NCBI GenBank assembly: GCA_031772625.1 | Contig: CM062817.1 | Span: forward strand, 948,722,327 to 948,786,326 | From: Pinus tabuliformis | Lineage: Eukaryota > Streptophyta > Pinopsida > Pinales > Pinaceae | Direction: 5' to 3' | Length of the DNA stretch: 64,000 bases | In this document: piece after piece, positions 39,246 to 50,340 of the stretch | Position numbering within the stretch: position 1 is the stretch's first letter | Layout of the letters: the number at the start of each line of letters is the position of its first letter | Notes under the pieces: model-generated | What the model saw: only the letters and a program-made list of their open reading frames with translations | Told to the model about the DNA's origin: nothing | Database searches by the model: none | Program-made: the position numbers and the translations under genes

Positions 39246-40975
39246 AAAGCTGGCTACAGAGGCCATCCAGAAAATAAAAGAAAAACTAGGGCAAATGCCA
39301 AAAGAGGCTACCAGAATTATCCAATTCCTTAACAGCAAGAATAAGTATGAGCTTCAGGAATTGGAAATAGAGGATAGAACATAGAAAATTTGGAGGTCAG
39401 AAAGGTCCTCTCCAAGAGGAACTTGATGCAAAACTTGGAGGATAAGTGTTAGAATATGCAGATAGCCATTGACAGATTTATGACTAAGTTCCAAATTTTG
39501 ATAGAGAAGGGATTACCCAATCCCTTAGTGATAAATGAAAAGCTTATGCAACAGGAGGGTTACAACAAGAAAATCAGAGAGCTAGCAAAGGATCAGGTAA
39601 ATACATCATAAATAAAGGCATTTCCAATAGGAAAAGTACTCTACCAAACATTTGAAAACTTGTTTTACCTCCAGCATGAGGTAAAACAATTTTTTATCAA
39701 TAAGCCTACTTTTTCCAAATACACAGAGGCAGATGAATATATAGAAAGATGCTAAAAATCCAATTACCTGATGTTGAAACATGGGAGAAATTAACTGATT
39801 TACTATAGAAATATGCAGTAAAAAAATTAATGTACAGTAAAAGTAAAACAACATGGTAAAAGGATGAAGACAAATTAGCAGAGTCAGAGTGTATTAGAGT
39901 CAAAGTGTATAAGATGAAAGGCTAAAGTAAATGAAGCATCTAGCATGAAAGATCAAACAAGAAAACATATAAAAGGGCAAAAGATCAAAGCCATCAGAAC
40001 CATAATAAAAGGGACATAATGAAACAGTTCAATAGCTGTCTCTATCTTCTTGCAAGAAGATATTATTCTTTCCTAGATTAAATCTCAAATTAGTTTGAGA
40101 TATTTTGTAATACACTTTTGTATAAATACTTCAAAATTCGAATTATTAGGTGGATTCTATTAGACATTTCTATAGACTTTTTGATCAAAATACCCAGAAG
40201 GTTATTGTATCATTTGCTGAGCGAGCAAGTTGGATTGATAAATAAAGATCAGATATTTCCAAGGAGTCATGTGTTGAGCAAAATTCAGACAAGTATTTTC
40301 ATGTGTTATCGTTATTTTTCTCAAAGTTATTCATAATATTTACTGTGTTTCTCAATCTAAATGTTATAACTAGAATAATACTTTAGAACTTGTTTACTTA
40401 CACTCTATCTTAACAATTATATATTTAAATGTTTTCTACTGATATATAAATTAAAGAATTCTTAATTGCGCTTTGGTTTAGATTGATTTCTTGAATATCC
40501 AGGTTAATGGATTCTTAATTTCCCTTTGATATTGATTATCCCTTCGTTATTCATTCATTATCTGGGTCTGAGAACCCTTAACTTCTCTCTCACCCCGAGT
40601 GAAACCCTTTCACCCCTCTATCTCAAAGATCTGAAAAAACACTTTGCTATCTTGCCCTTGGAACATTCCCTTTAGTGAGTTAATCCAGTTTTTCTTCCTT
40701 ATTGTTTGACTCCATAACCCAATGGTCTAAAAGACAACATTTTATCCATCTGTCTAAGCAAATCGCACCAGCCAATATCAAATACAAATCAAAAACCCCT
40801 TGAACAATCATAACTAGCCTAAAAACATTTTAACTAAAAAAAAAGTTAAATTTTAAAGACAGAGCCCTCTCTGAGCATCAGGAAGGCTAGGTCCTGATCT
40901 CCAAAAGCGGTTTGTGGTTACCTTTTGTTTTTCTTTATTTTTACTTCAAAAGGATTATCAGAGTGATAACATTTC

Positions 40976-40993
40976 TGGCGACCATACTGGGGA
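40976..40993 (+). promoter_or_regulatory. Primer-binding site of the Tat element (tRNA-Arg type)
   Basis: The sequence tggcgaccatactgggga lies five bases after the LTR end. It resembles TGGCGACTCCACTGGGGA, the complement of a plant tRNA-Arg 3' end including CCA and the primer type described for Ogre elements. Its position fixes the LTR boundary and shows that the ORF at 32844-39610 lies within the LTR. Confidence 0.8.
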
Positions 40994-41115
40994 CTTCGAT
41001 CCTCAGTCTCATAAAAATGTAAGGAAACCTTAAATTAAATCTTGAGGCCTTTAAGGTCATTACCTGAATTAAGTTTTCAGAAAATTTTATAAAAACAGTT
41101 TAAAAACTTAAAATT

Positions 41116-43108
41116 TTGGCTCCTAAAAATATTCACTATACTAGGGCAAACCCAGATCCGAACCCTGCAACTATAGTGGATGACCTAGAGAGGGTTTTAA
41201 GACAACCTAAAATAATAGAAACTCATGGCAGTAGTAGTAGGTTAGTTAGATCCAATTCACTCCTTGAGGAGTTGTCAACTCTAGAGGACATCCCTTTCAA
41301 TTTTTCATTTGACCTCTCATTATTCAAAAGTAAATATGAGAATGCAATCCACAAAATAGTCTTAGATCTTGAGTTTTTTCAACTCATTGAATCAAAAAGG
41401 GTTATTCATTCAGATTTAGATAAATTAGTCATTGAGACTTTTTAAATTAGAAGCTTGGGCCTCTAAATTAATAAGGAATATAGGTGATTCTTACATTCAA
41501 CAATCTACTAAACTAGCTACCCTTACTACTGCTGCCCTTGGAGTTTCTTCACAAACTTCACTCGTTGTAAATCAACCTTCCTTTACCACAGATTCATCAA
41601 TTGTACCTACAACAATCCAATCACCTAAACCACGTATTAATCAAACATCTTCATCATCTACTTCACCTCGATCAATATCAAGCCCTTCTTCAACCACTAC
41701 AACTTCACCCCCAAGTCAAACCAGAATCATAGCAATGGAAAATAGATATGCTCCTCTTCTTTTAATTGCCCAACTCCATCCTATGCCTGCAGATTATCAG
41801 AGTAAGATCTTCTTGTTTGATGCTACTGGTCATTACACTGCCCAGCAACATGTAAACAAGATGTCTGAATTTTTTGAATTGCATGAAATAGATGAAGAAG
41901 ATGTCCAAATGAGATTGTTTTCCCAAAATTTAACTAGTGATTTCAAGAAGTGGTTCAAAGCATTTACTACCAACCATATTGAAAAATTAGCAAATTTTCA
42001 AAGATTATTCATTGATAGATGGGAAATACTTCCTGAATATGACAATATTAAAAGAGCTCCTAATGAGTCAGTTCAGGACTATTGCACTAGGTTTAATAAC
42101 ATCTATAATGCCATTCCAGCCAACATTAAGCCTCCACCTAACCTAGCATTAATTAAGTTCCCTGATGGTTTTGATGCTGACATGTCATACCAGCTAAGGG
42201 AGAGAAATCCTGAAACACTTGAACAAATGCAAAGTAATGCTGTCAGTGTAGAGGCCAATCTATTATCTAAGAAAGCACGAATGAGGAATGAAAATAAAGT
42301 TGTATTTAAAGAAGAAGCTTCAACTTAAAATGTAAATGTAGATGTTTTAGCTAAAAGTTTAGAAAGAATCATGGATAGGTTCGATAACATGGAGAGGAAA
42401 AATCAATGGGAGAGTCAACAACAACAACCCCTAATAAGAAAACCAAATTTTAGGAAGAACCCTAATAATGCAAAAAATGCTACACCAGACCAACAGATTA
42501 GGCCCCCCTTCCAAGTAAACTATGTTGAGGATTCACAGAACCAAGAAGCAGAGGATGATACCCAGATTAAGTTACTGGAAGCCACAGAGGAAGACAATGT
42601 TTTTCTTACTCAAGAAGAATAGGAGTTATATATGCTTCGGCAGTTGCAGTTAGAATATGGTGAATCTTTTGATTTTAAACAGGGATATGAGTCAGCTATA
42701 TATGAGGTACATAAACAATATAGCTTGAGAAGTAAGAAGAATAACGAAACTCCCATTAACAGATCCATCCAAACCCATACTAAGATAATAAAAGAAGCTC
42801 TAGTTAACAAGTTATTTCAAATTCTCCCTAGGGGAACAACTGAAACTTCAAACCCTAGGATTATAGATATAACCTCCACTGAAAACCAAACAGAGCCAAT
42901 CATTCAAAACAATCAAAATAAAAGAAATCAAGACAAGACAATAGAAACAAAAAATGGAATGGCTACCATTGAGAACTAGGATAAAGACACTCAAACTACA
43001 CACATTAAAGAAGATCTGAATCAAACAAACAAACATCAGCTCCCTTTCAATATTAAAAATGAAATAGCTAAGTTAAAAATATCAGTTCCTTTGACTGAAC
43101 TGGTAAAT
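41116..43108 (+). pseudogene. Tat-element gag and gag-pol linker
   Basis: This is the capsid-type protein of the Tat element. The frame opens with TTG at 41116, probably a mutated ATG (TTG-GCT-CCT), and reads APKNIHYTRANPDPNP. It shifts +1 near 41440 into a Ser/Thr/Pro-rich hinge and a retrotransposon-gag core (MENRYAPLLLIAQL, GHYTAQQHVNKMSEFFELH, DFKKWFKAFTTNHIEKLANF, ESVQDYCTRFNNIYNAIP, LRERNPETLEQMQ). Stops at 42326, 42620 and 42977 interrupt the remainder. The last recognisable residues are KNEIAKLKISVPLTELV, the linker found ahead of Tat-type protease. No zinc knuckle is evident. Homology then breaks at about 43108, where the DNA-transposon-like unit begins. Confidence 0.85.
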
Positions 43109-43687
43109 TTTCTAGTGTGTGAAATGTAAAAAATTATTTTCTAAATTTGATAGTTTTTGAAGTCGTCATTGTATTCATATTTTCTTGTTCTCTATCTTAA
43201 TTTTTTTTTTTTTAGTGGGGTTTTTATTGTTTTGCGTTTTTAAATTAGAAAGTCGATAGTTTGAATTTTAGATAATCTACATATTTAGACATCCTTAATT
43301 AATTTTTCAATCCACATGAAATAATTGTTTCTAAAAAACAACATTTTTTAACAATGGACATAAAAAATAACAATTTTTAACATAAATATAACAAAAAAAC
43401 TAAACGTTTTGATATTTTTTTGCTAGAATTAACATGTCAAAATCACAATTTTTATACAAAAATATTAACTAAAAATGGTCAAATAATAGTTTTTTTTATG
43501 AATTTCATGTCAAAAAGATAATAATAACTACTTTTTTTTCAAAAAAAAATGATTAACTTAAAAATCAATGCAAAAATCACATATTACCAATATTGAACGT
43601 ATAACAACCCTAATTGAGTGTTTATTCTTCTCATAAAATGTCAAAGTCAAAACATTGCAAAGCTTGAGTTACAAGCATAACTTAAAT
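43109..43687. other. AT-rich left end of the DNA-transposon-like unit
   Basis: This is non-coding and AT-rich with many short poly-A and poly-T runs. Two similar aacaattttt/aacattttttaaca stretches lie near 43340-43380. The outermost bases contain agtgtgtgaaatgtaaa; the inverted right end contains agtgttataacaatgtaaa. The similarity is weak and part of the right-hand string belongs to the Tat protease, so I do not call it a terminal repeat. Confidence 0.4.
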
Positions 43688-46600
43688 TTAATCAAGAATG
43701 TAATGTAATCCAAACTCTTCGTCCTCTAGAGTTTCATCATTGTCCTCTTCCACAATATTTTTTGTTTCATTTTTCTCATTTTCCTCTTGTAATGGGTCTT
43801 TCATGTCTGCAAATCCCCCAATATGTGTCTTTCCATACATTCCATGTAATGGTGGTTGGGGTTCCTTTGCCTTTTTTGCCACACGTGATTCACTAAAGTC
43901 CCCTTTTTCAACCCAATTTCTTGCATTGCATCTGGAAGAAATTGAAGAGCATTAATTATTTGCTAAATGAAATTGCATTGTAATGGATCTTTCTCAATTG
44001 CAATGCAATTTCTTCCTTTTTGAAGGCAGCATGCTAGTGTTGTACCTAATTATCAAGCACAAAAAAATAATGAAGTAAATTAGTACAATGACATATTAAT
44101 TAAAAAAAAGAACATATTGAAATTCAATTCCATGTGGCAAAACGTACCTGAGCCAGAAAATAAATCCAGAACCCAATCTCCTTCATTTGAACATATGTCT
44201 ATAAGATAGTTAATCAATAATTGTGGTTTCTGATAAATGTTAACTATCTCTCCTTTCATTTCTTTGTCTTCATATGTTAGTTTTCTCACAACAGCATCAT
44301 AAGTCGGTATTTGGCTATGACTCTTTTTGTCCACCCGATTAAAAATCATAGACATATGGCTATCATCTTTTGCCCAACTATCAATATTAATGAACTCACA
44401 GTCATTTATAAATTGTTGATCTTCATTGTCAAGAAGATTTGACTTTTGCCTGTAACATAAAATAGTAAAAGTTCAATTAACTTGTACATAAATTAATTTT
44501 TCAACATTAATCAAATATACCTTTAAACATCTTACCATGTAAGCTGCATCCTTGAATTTGTATTCCCCTTGAAGCTTGACAATAACATTGCCAATTGTGT
44601 GTCTGAATGAAATGTCACAAATCTCCATAATGGTGATGACGTCACTTCCTTAAATCCCGCCACCACTTTATTAAAAGCTTGATAAGTATAAGGGTCAATA
44701 TCATAGAAAATGTTTGGAATATTGAAACCATGGGGAATATCTCCAATAACCAGGGCATAATCCCTTTCTGGTACGAGTTTCGCAATGTCTTCACAGTCGC
44801 CTTGTATTACTTGATATTGAATAGTGTCTAGCCCATTCCAAATGAAATGATTAAGAGTTGGATCAAGTTCAGCATTCTTAATACGTTGCTTTCTCAGTCT
44901 TTCAATCTTTATTTTTTCAATAAAAGTCTTGAAACTGTATGGTGCTCCATTATCTTCTTTCTTCATCTTTTACCAAACAAACAAATGGATGTGTAAGTTT
45001 TAAATTAAAAATAGTACACAGATGATTAAAACTGAATGTATAAATCAAGTTACCTTTTTAAATGCAAGATAAAAAGCTTTCAATGTTGATGTAGAACTTG
45101 AATCTGGATAGTTGTGTACAACATCATCCCAACTATCTTCGTTCAACAATTTAACCATTTGTTCCTGAATTTTCATGTAAACTTTGTGACTCCATAGATA
45201 AAGTAAGAAAAAGTTAATATACTGATATGTATAACAAATACTACCAACAACAACATGTTTTATTTAAAAGATAACTATAATCCTGGAAATAAGTAAAAAT
45301 AATTCAGCAAACTTACTTTTGAAATTCTTCAGACATTTCTTCCAATGATAATTCCCCCGACTTCACACGAGATAATATTGTTTTGACAATTTTTTCATCT
45401 TTCACTCCTTGCATCGCCCTCCAAGGCGTGATGGTCATATCGTCTGGAAGTTGCTTCAGTTCAGGCGCTGATTTATTGTTGCTACATATCAATGGCTTAG
45501 ACTTTCTGACCCTCTGGTTTTTAATGCGAATGTCTTCCCACATGCTAAAAATGTCATCAATCAAATTCCAAATATCTCCAGTTCTAAATGCCAATTGGAA
45601 AATGTTATCAACACCTCTGAATAAATCGCTAGATCTATTGTCTTTTCCATTTTTTCAATTGCCTTTATCTTCAATTTGATAGCCTATTTCCATACAACAT
45701 TCCTTTCGGAAATCTGTAGTAATATTGATCTTATCCCCACCACATTTTTCTAGGAATTCACTATGAATAAATCTAACCTTTTGGATCAAAGTCATAGACA
45801 TCCTATATTCATTATCTGAATTATGATCCCATGCCACTAACTTTGCTTCTGTTTCATTTAAACCAGCATAAATGATACATTTCATTGTTTCAAAACGTGG
45901 GTTATTAGGATATTCCTCCATCAATTGTCTTTGAGCTTCAACAAAATGGTTCCCCCCAAGCACATAATAATTGTATTCAAAACATTTTGACTTATCAAAT
46001 GCTTCTTTGTTGGGAACTTGAAGTGGATCAACAAGAAGCACATAAGTAACCACATGAGCATATGGATTGTACCTCATCAATGTCTTCAAGTTGTGAACAT
46101 GCAGATGATGTGGCTTTCTGACTTGATATTGGCATTGTCCTTCACTTGCCTTATAGGTTTGTGTGACATTTAACTGAAATGTACGACCACCATCAACTAA
46201 GTTTCTCTTTGTCAAATTCTGTCGAATGGCATTTTGTTTTGTTTTGATAATGCCATCACCTAAATCAGCTCCTGGTGTAATAATTTCTCTGCTTTCTTTT
46301 GAAGTTTCACTAGGTTCTTGACTGCTGGTAATGACTACTTCAAGATCTTCAACTCTACTTTTTTTCGTCTTAACATTCTCAAGAGATCTATTCTTGGGCA
46401 TTGTTACTTTTGGTCTTTTACGACCTTCCACAATTTCAATGTCATCTTCAGTAATGGCAACATATGCTTCATTGTCAATTTCAACTTCATCGTCCTCAAA
46501 AGTAACTTGTTTACCCTTGCTAGATTTATCCACCAGAGGCCTTTTTTTCTGATTCTTTGGATGTAGTTTTGTAGCATCATCAATTACTACATTTTCCATG

Positions 46601-47255
46601 TTTTGCATATCTTCTTCTGACACTGAGTAAAAATGGCTGACAACTTTCATGATATCATGCTCTATGTAATGAATGCCTCCCAACATAATTGAACAGCTTT
46701 CAACAAAATTCTGCCAAACAAAATATCATATGTTAATATAATCAAAGTTAAAAAATATAGCGAGACATTTTCAAAACGCAAAATAAAAATACAAATAACA
46801 ATACTTACCGTGTTTTGTGTCATATCATTTACGATTTGTTTACACAACTTTGTAGATACCTCTCTCCTGTCATATAATGAATATGATAGTCGGTATTTAA
46901 TCCTTTCATGTGACTTGGCAGCTTTTGTAAGTACGTAAACAACTTCAGTGTTTGGTACCGAACACATATCTATGACTTTTCCCATCACCTCCAAATTTTC
47001 ATTATTATTGCGTGTATCAATGTATAGATATATATTCACAGTTGTGCTCTCTCTTTCTTTCACATACCAGGCTCTTGATGGAAATTTCACCTCTTTTGAA
47101 CTTTTCCAATCTGAGATTAGCTTCTTATCACTTAAAGCAGTTGACATATTTATAGGTATGAGCTCAGGTGGAGTTCGTTCACCAACGTTTTTTGAAGATA
47201 CACCTTTAAGACTCCTTGCTCCAGAAAGATTCACAGAAATTTTCCTTGATGCCAT
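43688..47255 (-). pseudogene. ParB-like domain plus beta-class amino-DNA-methyltransferase, six coding exons
   Basis: This probably methylated DNA at an exocyclic amino group (adenine N6 or cytosine N4). Exons by GT-AG sites: 47255-46809, 46710-45317, 45189-45054, 44966-44536, 44449-44148 and 44045-43688, about 1020 residues. The phases agree at each junction (for example TG|G and G|GT). Exon 2 holds a nuclear-localisation-like basic/acidic stretch and then a ParB/Spo0J-like domain (VLLVDPLQVPN, YYVLGGNHFVEAQRQL, IIYAGLNETEAKLVAWDHN). Exon 4 holds the presumed catalytic box VIGDIPHGFN (DPPY is usual). Exon 5 plus exon 6 give WVLDLFSGSG|TT, then LACCLQKGRNCIAIEKD, the AdoMet loop and strand 2; this order (catalytic box before the AdoMet loop) is beta class. 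Defects: TGA at 45655-45657, TAG near 43963 and a frame change near 43930. The architecture is familiar from bacteria and phages, but the introns show eukaryotic residence. Confidence 0.8.
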
Positions 47256-47357
47256 TTTCCTAAAAAAAAAACACATAAATTAGTAAATAAAAAAACATAT
47301 TAACTTAAATTAACAACAAAAATATACCATAAATTTTTTATTTGTATAATCAAAATT

Positions 47358-49696
47358 GCCCTCCCCCTCCCCCGACCCGCCTCCCAGCCCACCCCTAGGC
47401 CCCCCGCCCCCCTCCCCCTCCAGCCCCCCGGGCCGCCCCAGCCCCGCCCCCCCCCCCGGGCCGCCCGCCCCCCTGCCCCTCCGGCCCCCCGGCTGCCCCA
47501 CCCCCTCCCCCTCCCCCCCCGGGCCGCCTCCTCCCACCCCCCACCTCCACCCCCTTCCCCTCCCTCCCCCGGCCGGGCCGCCCCAACCCCCCCCGGCCAC
47601 CCCCGCCCGGGTCGCCCCACCCCCCTCCCCCTCCCTCCCCCGGCCGGGCCGGCCCCTCCACCCCCCCGCCCCCCACCCGGGCTGCCCCACCCCCCTCCCC
47701 CTCCTTCCCCCGGCCGAGCCAGCCCCCCCCCCCCGCCCGAGCCGCCCCCACGCCCCTCCCCCTCCCTCCCCTGCCCGGGCCGCCCCACCCCACCCGAGCC
47801 GCCCCCTCCACCCCCAGGCCCCCCGCCCGGGCCGCCGCACCCCCCTCCTCCTCCCCCTCCCTCCCCCGCCCGGCCACCCCCGCCCGGGCCGCCCCTCCCC
47901 CCTCCCCCTCCCCCTCCCTCCCCCACCCGGCCATCCCCGCCTGGGCCGCCCCAACCCCCTCCCCCTCCCCCTCCCTCCCCCGGTGCCCCCCGCCCGGCCC
48001 GCCCCACCCCCCTCCCCCTCCCCCTCCCTCCCCCGCCCGGCCACCCTCGCCCGGGCCTCCACCTCCCCCCCTGCCCCCCCCCGCCCGGGCCGCCCCACCC
48101 CCCTCCCCCTCCCTCCCCCGCCCGGCCACCCCCGCCCGGGCCGCTCCACCCCTCCCGCCCCTCCCCCTCCCGCACCCCCTCCCCGGCCCCGCCGCCCACC
48201 CCGCCCGCCCCTCCCCCTCCCCCGCCCCCTCCCCGGCCCCGCTGCCCACCCCGCCCCGTCCCCTCTGCCCGCACAGGGCCACCCCCGGGCTGCCCCGCCC
48301 CGCCCGAGGGGCGAAGCGTCGATTCCGGGAATCGACGCTCTGCCCCTCGGGCGAGGCGGGGCGGCCCGAGGGTGGCGCTGCGCGGCGGCACGCCTGCGCA
48401 GCACCACCCCCGGGCCGCCCCGCCTCGCCCGAGGAGCGGAGCGTTGATTCCCGCGCGCCGCCGCGCAGCGCCACCCCCGGGCCGCCCCACCCCGCCCGAG
48501 GGTGGCCCTGTGCGGGTGGAGGGGGCGGGCGGGGTGGGCAGTGGGGTGGGGGAGGGGGAGGGTCGGGCGGGGTGGGTGGCGGGGCGGGGAGGGGGCAGGC
48601 GGGGTGGGCGGCGGGGCCGGGGAGGGGGCGCGGGAGGGGGAAGGGCGGGCGGGGTGGGCGGCGGGGCCGGGGAGGGGGCGCGGGAGGGGGAGGGGCAGGA
48701 GGGGTGGGGCAGGCCGGGCGGGGGTGGTCGGGTGGGGGAGGGAGGGGGAGGGGGGTGGGGCGGCCCGGGCGGGGGGGGCCGAGGGGGGAGGGGGCGGCCC
48801 GGGCGGGGGTGGCCGGGCGGGGAGGGAGGGGGAGGGGGAGGCGGGTGGGGCGGCCCGGGCGGGGGGCGGCCCAGGCGGGGGTGGCCGGGCGGGGGAGGGA
48901 GGGGGAGGGGGGTGGGGCGGCCTGGGCGGGGGGGGCCGGAGGGGGGAGGGGGCGGCCAGGGCGGGGGTGGCCGGGTGGGGGAGGGAGGGGGAGGGGGAGG
49001 CGGGTGGGGCGGCCCGGGCGGGGGTGGCTGGGCGGGGGAGGGAGGGGGAGGGGGAGGCGGGTGGGGCGGCCTGGGCGGGGGGGGGCCCGGGGGGGGAGGT
49101 GGCGGCCCGGGCGGGGGTGGCCAGGTGGGGGAGGGAGGGGGAGGGGGGTGGGGCGGCCCGGGCGGGGGGGGGGGCCAGGGGGCGGGGGGGGGGCGGTGGG
49201 GGGGGGATGGAGGAGGAGGGGGAGGGGGGAGGGGCGGCCCGACCGGGGTTGGGAGGGGGCGGGGGCTAGGGCGGCCCGGTGGGCCGGGGCGGGGGTGGGC
49301 GCCGGGTGGGCCGTGCGCCAGGTGGAGGATGGGCGGGCAGGGGTGCCGACGAGGGGGCGAGCGGGGTTGGGCCGTGCGCCGGGTGGGGGAGGGGGGGGCG
49401 GGGGTGCCGGGGAGGGGGAGGGGCGGGCGTGGTTGGGCCGTGCGCCGGGTGGGGGCGGGGTAGGTGGGGGTGCCGGGGAGGGAGGAGGGGCGGGTGGGAT
49501 GGGCAGGGGGGCCGGGTGGGTCCGGGGTGGGGTGTGGGATGGGCAGGGGGGCCGGGGTGGGGGCGGGTGCCGGGTGGGCCTGGGGTGGGGTGGGCTTGGA
49601 AAATTTTTTAATTTAAAAAAAAAATATGGGGGGGCGGGAGGGAGTTAGGGGGGCAGGGGTTGGAGAAGGGGGGAGGTGTGGCGGGCGGGGTGGGGT
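47358..49696. repeat. 2.3 kb G/C-rich inverted minisatellite array
   Basis: The plus strand is C-rich from 47358 to about 48300 and G-rich from about 48500 to 49696. The two halves are tandem arrays of the same roughly 50-60 bp unit in opposite orientation (ggccgccccaccccc, then ctcccc runs and cgcccggccacccccgcc on the left, the complement on the right), meeting at a palindrome centred on 48327. GC content is far above the AT-rich flanks and CpG is abundant. The G strand has dense runs of three or more G. An AT-rich 33 bp string (cttggaaaattttttaattt, then A-run) at 49597 recurs at 49719, beyond the array. Long open frames of Pro or Gly through the array are compositional and not genes. Collapse or expansion in assembly is possible. 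Confidence 0.93.
48301..48353. repeat. 53 bp near-perfect palindrome at the array centre
   Basis: The arms 48301-48326 and 48328-48353 pair at 24 of 26 positions around a single central G at 48327; the inner arm is agcgtcgattcc. The symmetry continues more loosely outward (gccacccccgggctgccccgcccc against its complement at 48354-48390). A degenerate partial copy of the arm (ggagcggagcgttgattcc) recurs near 48432. Confidence 0.93.
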
Positions 49697-49804
49697 AAAT
49701 AGCAATATTAAAATTTGGCTTGGAAAATTTTTTAATTTAAAAAAAAAAATATTTTTCATAAAAGTAATTTAATATGAAAATTTCGAAAAAATAATTGTAC
49801 TTAC

Positions 49805-49897
49805 CTTTCAATTGCGACAATTCTTCATTGTATATATTGTTGATAGCAATATCGTTGCTCCACAAATTCACGAGTCTTTCAAGGGACTTCAGAAAAC
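49805..49897 (-). other. Possible 5'-UTR exon of the methyltransferase gene
   Basis: On the minus strand a 93 bp stretch lies between acatctag and a consensus donor (gaaag|gtaagta). Downstream, the ATG exon at 47255 is preceded by a run of T and AG (ttttttttag|gaaaATG, AG at 47262-47263). Joined, the intron would contain the whole G/C-rich array. The phase does not match the coding frame, so it would be non-coding leader. Sites are visible; the exon itself is inference. Confidence 0.35.
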
Positions 49898-50250
49898 CTA
49901 GATGTGAGGCGAGTAATAGTGATAGCGAAATTTATTATATAAGTGAAATTACGAAGATGTTTTTCCATACGATTAATGTGGGATAGTTTGTTTTACATTA
50001 TTATAGAGAGAATATTGTAGAGTTGTTTTACAACGGATTGAATGTGAGATTAATTTGTTTGAGAATATATTATAAAAATTAGAAAAAAATAATTGTTAAG
50101 TAAATATTATATACTTTAACTATTAGAATAATTAATGTACAAGTTGTGATTTACAATTTGAATTTTAGTGATTTATTTCATAAAAATAAATTACTTTACG
50201 TTTTTCAATCAATTGTAGAATAAAATAATAAAGGTAAATAAATCTAACAA

Positions 50251-50340
50251 ACTTTTGGAGGGAAATATTTTCGCAAAAATTTTTGGAGGGAAATATTTTC
50301 GCGAAATTTTTTGGAGGGATTAACTTTGGAGGGAATATTT
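50251..50340 (+). promoter_or_regulatory. Three 30 bp promoter repeats with E2F-like core
   Basis: Three tandem units of ttttggagggaaatatttt type. The first two carry tcgcaaaa and tcgcgaaa, and ttttcgcgaaa in unit two is a palindromic E2F-like site. A tatataat element sits at 50353-50360, about 50 bp before the ATG at 50411. The arrangement suggests a compact promoter for the transposase gene, perhaps linked to S phase; the function is inferred. Confidence 0.5.

Larger units (their letters stand above)
32844..39610 (+). pseudogene. LTR-borne ORF, copy 2 (unknown function), split by a copia
   Basis: The function is not recognised. The frame starts at the ATG at 32844 (MAAPVAMDVRPVTTPH) and, with a few stops or shifts, encodes a roughly 400-residue region with blocks LPLTDRDFQIKN, DIGLWDCNFPKYQFP, SINEMLQV, RVFKYSFVLYHMFLYY, PRSVIFWTPLFH, FIDSFVHPVMTMLTR, QIKVGDWYLY, IRIYGCQLSLYKLPKYLPMR and LGPFICNS. 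A charged, probably coiled-coil tail follows (LKEKVTSLETDHKLAK, TRMSERLKALEKDL). The copia inserted at 34394 splits the frame, which resumes after the duplicated aaagc at 39246 (IKL, then ATEAIQKIKEKLGQMPKEA) and continues to about 39610 after one shift. Unlike copies 1 and 3 it lacks the RYDP block after LGPFICNS. The ORF lies upstream of the primer-binding site, so it is inside the LTR and not an Ogre-type ORF placed after the LTR. Confidence 0.7.
30750..40971 (+). repeat. 5' LTR of the Tat element (about 5.4 kb plus nested copia)
   Basis: The LTR starts TGTTAGAGTTC and ends gagtgataaca, five bases before the primer site. Removing the nested copia and one target-site copy leaves about 5365 bp. 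It is collinear with 59607-64000 from the first bases (ctatagtgataggattcat) to the end of the window, and with the minus-strand solo LTR at 6482-11068. The LTR carries its own protein-coding ORF (32844-39610). Confidence 0.85.

Noticed and set aside
40976..40993. Possible tRNA gene fragments at the primer sites
   Set aside because: Only the tRNA 3'-end complement is present, located directly after LTRs; no cloverleaf can be formed.
43688..47255. Bacterial contamination or a plasmid-type restriction-modification gene
   Set aside because: Five GT-AG introns with agreeing phases, AT-rich plant-like flanks and embedding in a plant retrotransposon argue against contamination.
47356..49648. Several overlapping open frames of 250-400 codons on both strands, rich in Pro, Gly or Arg
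   Set aside because: They arise because the G/C-rich minisatellite contains few stop codons; all frames on both strands are open and none has a domain or a sensible start.
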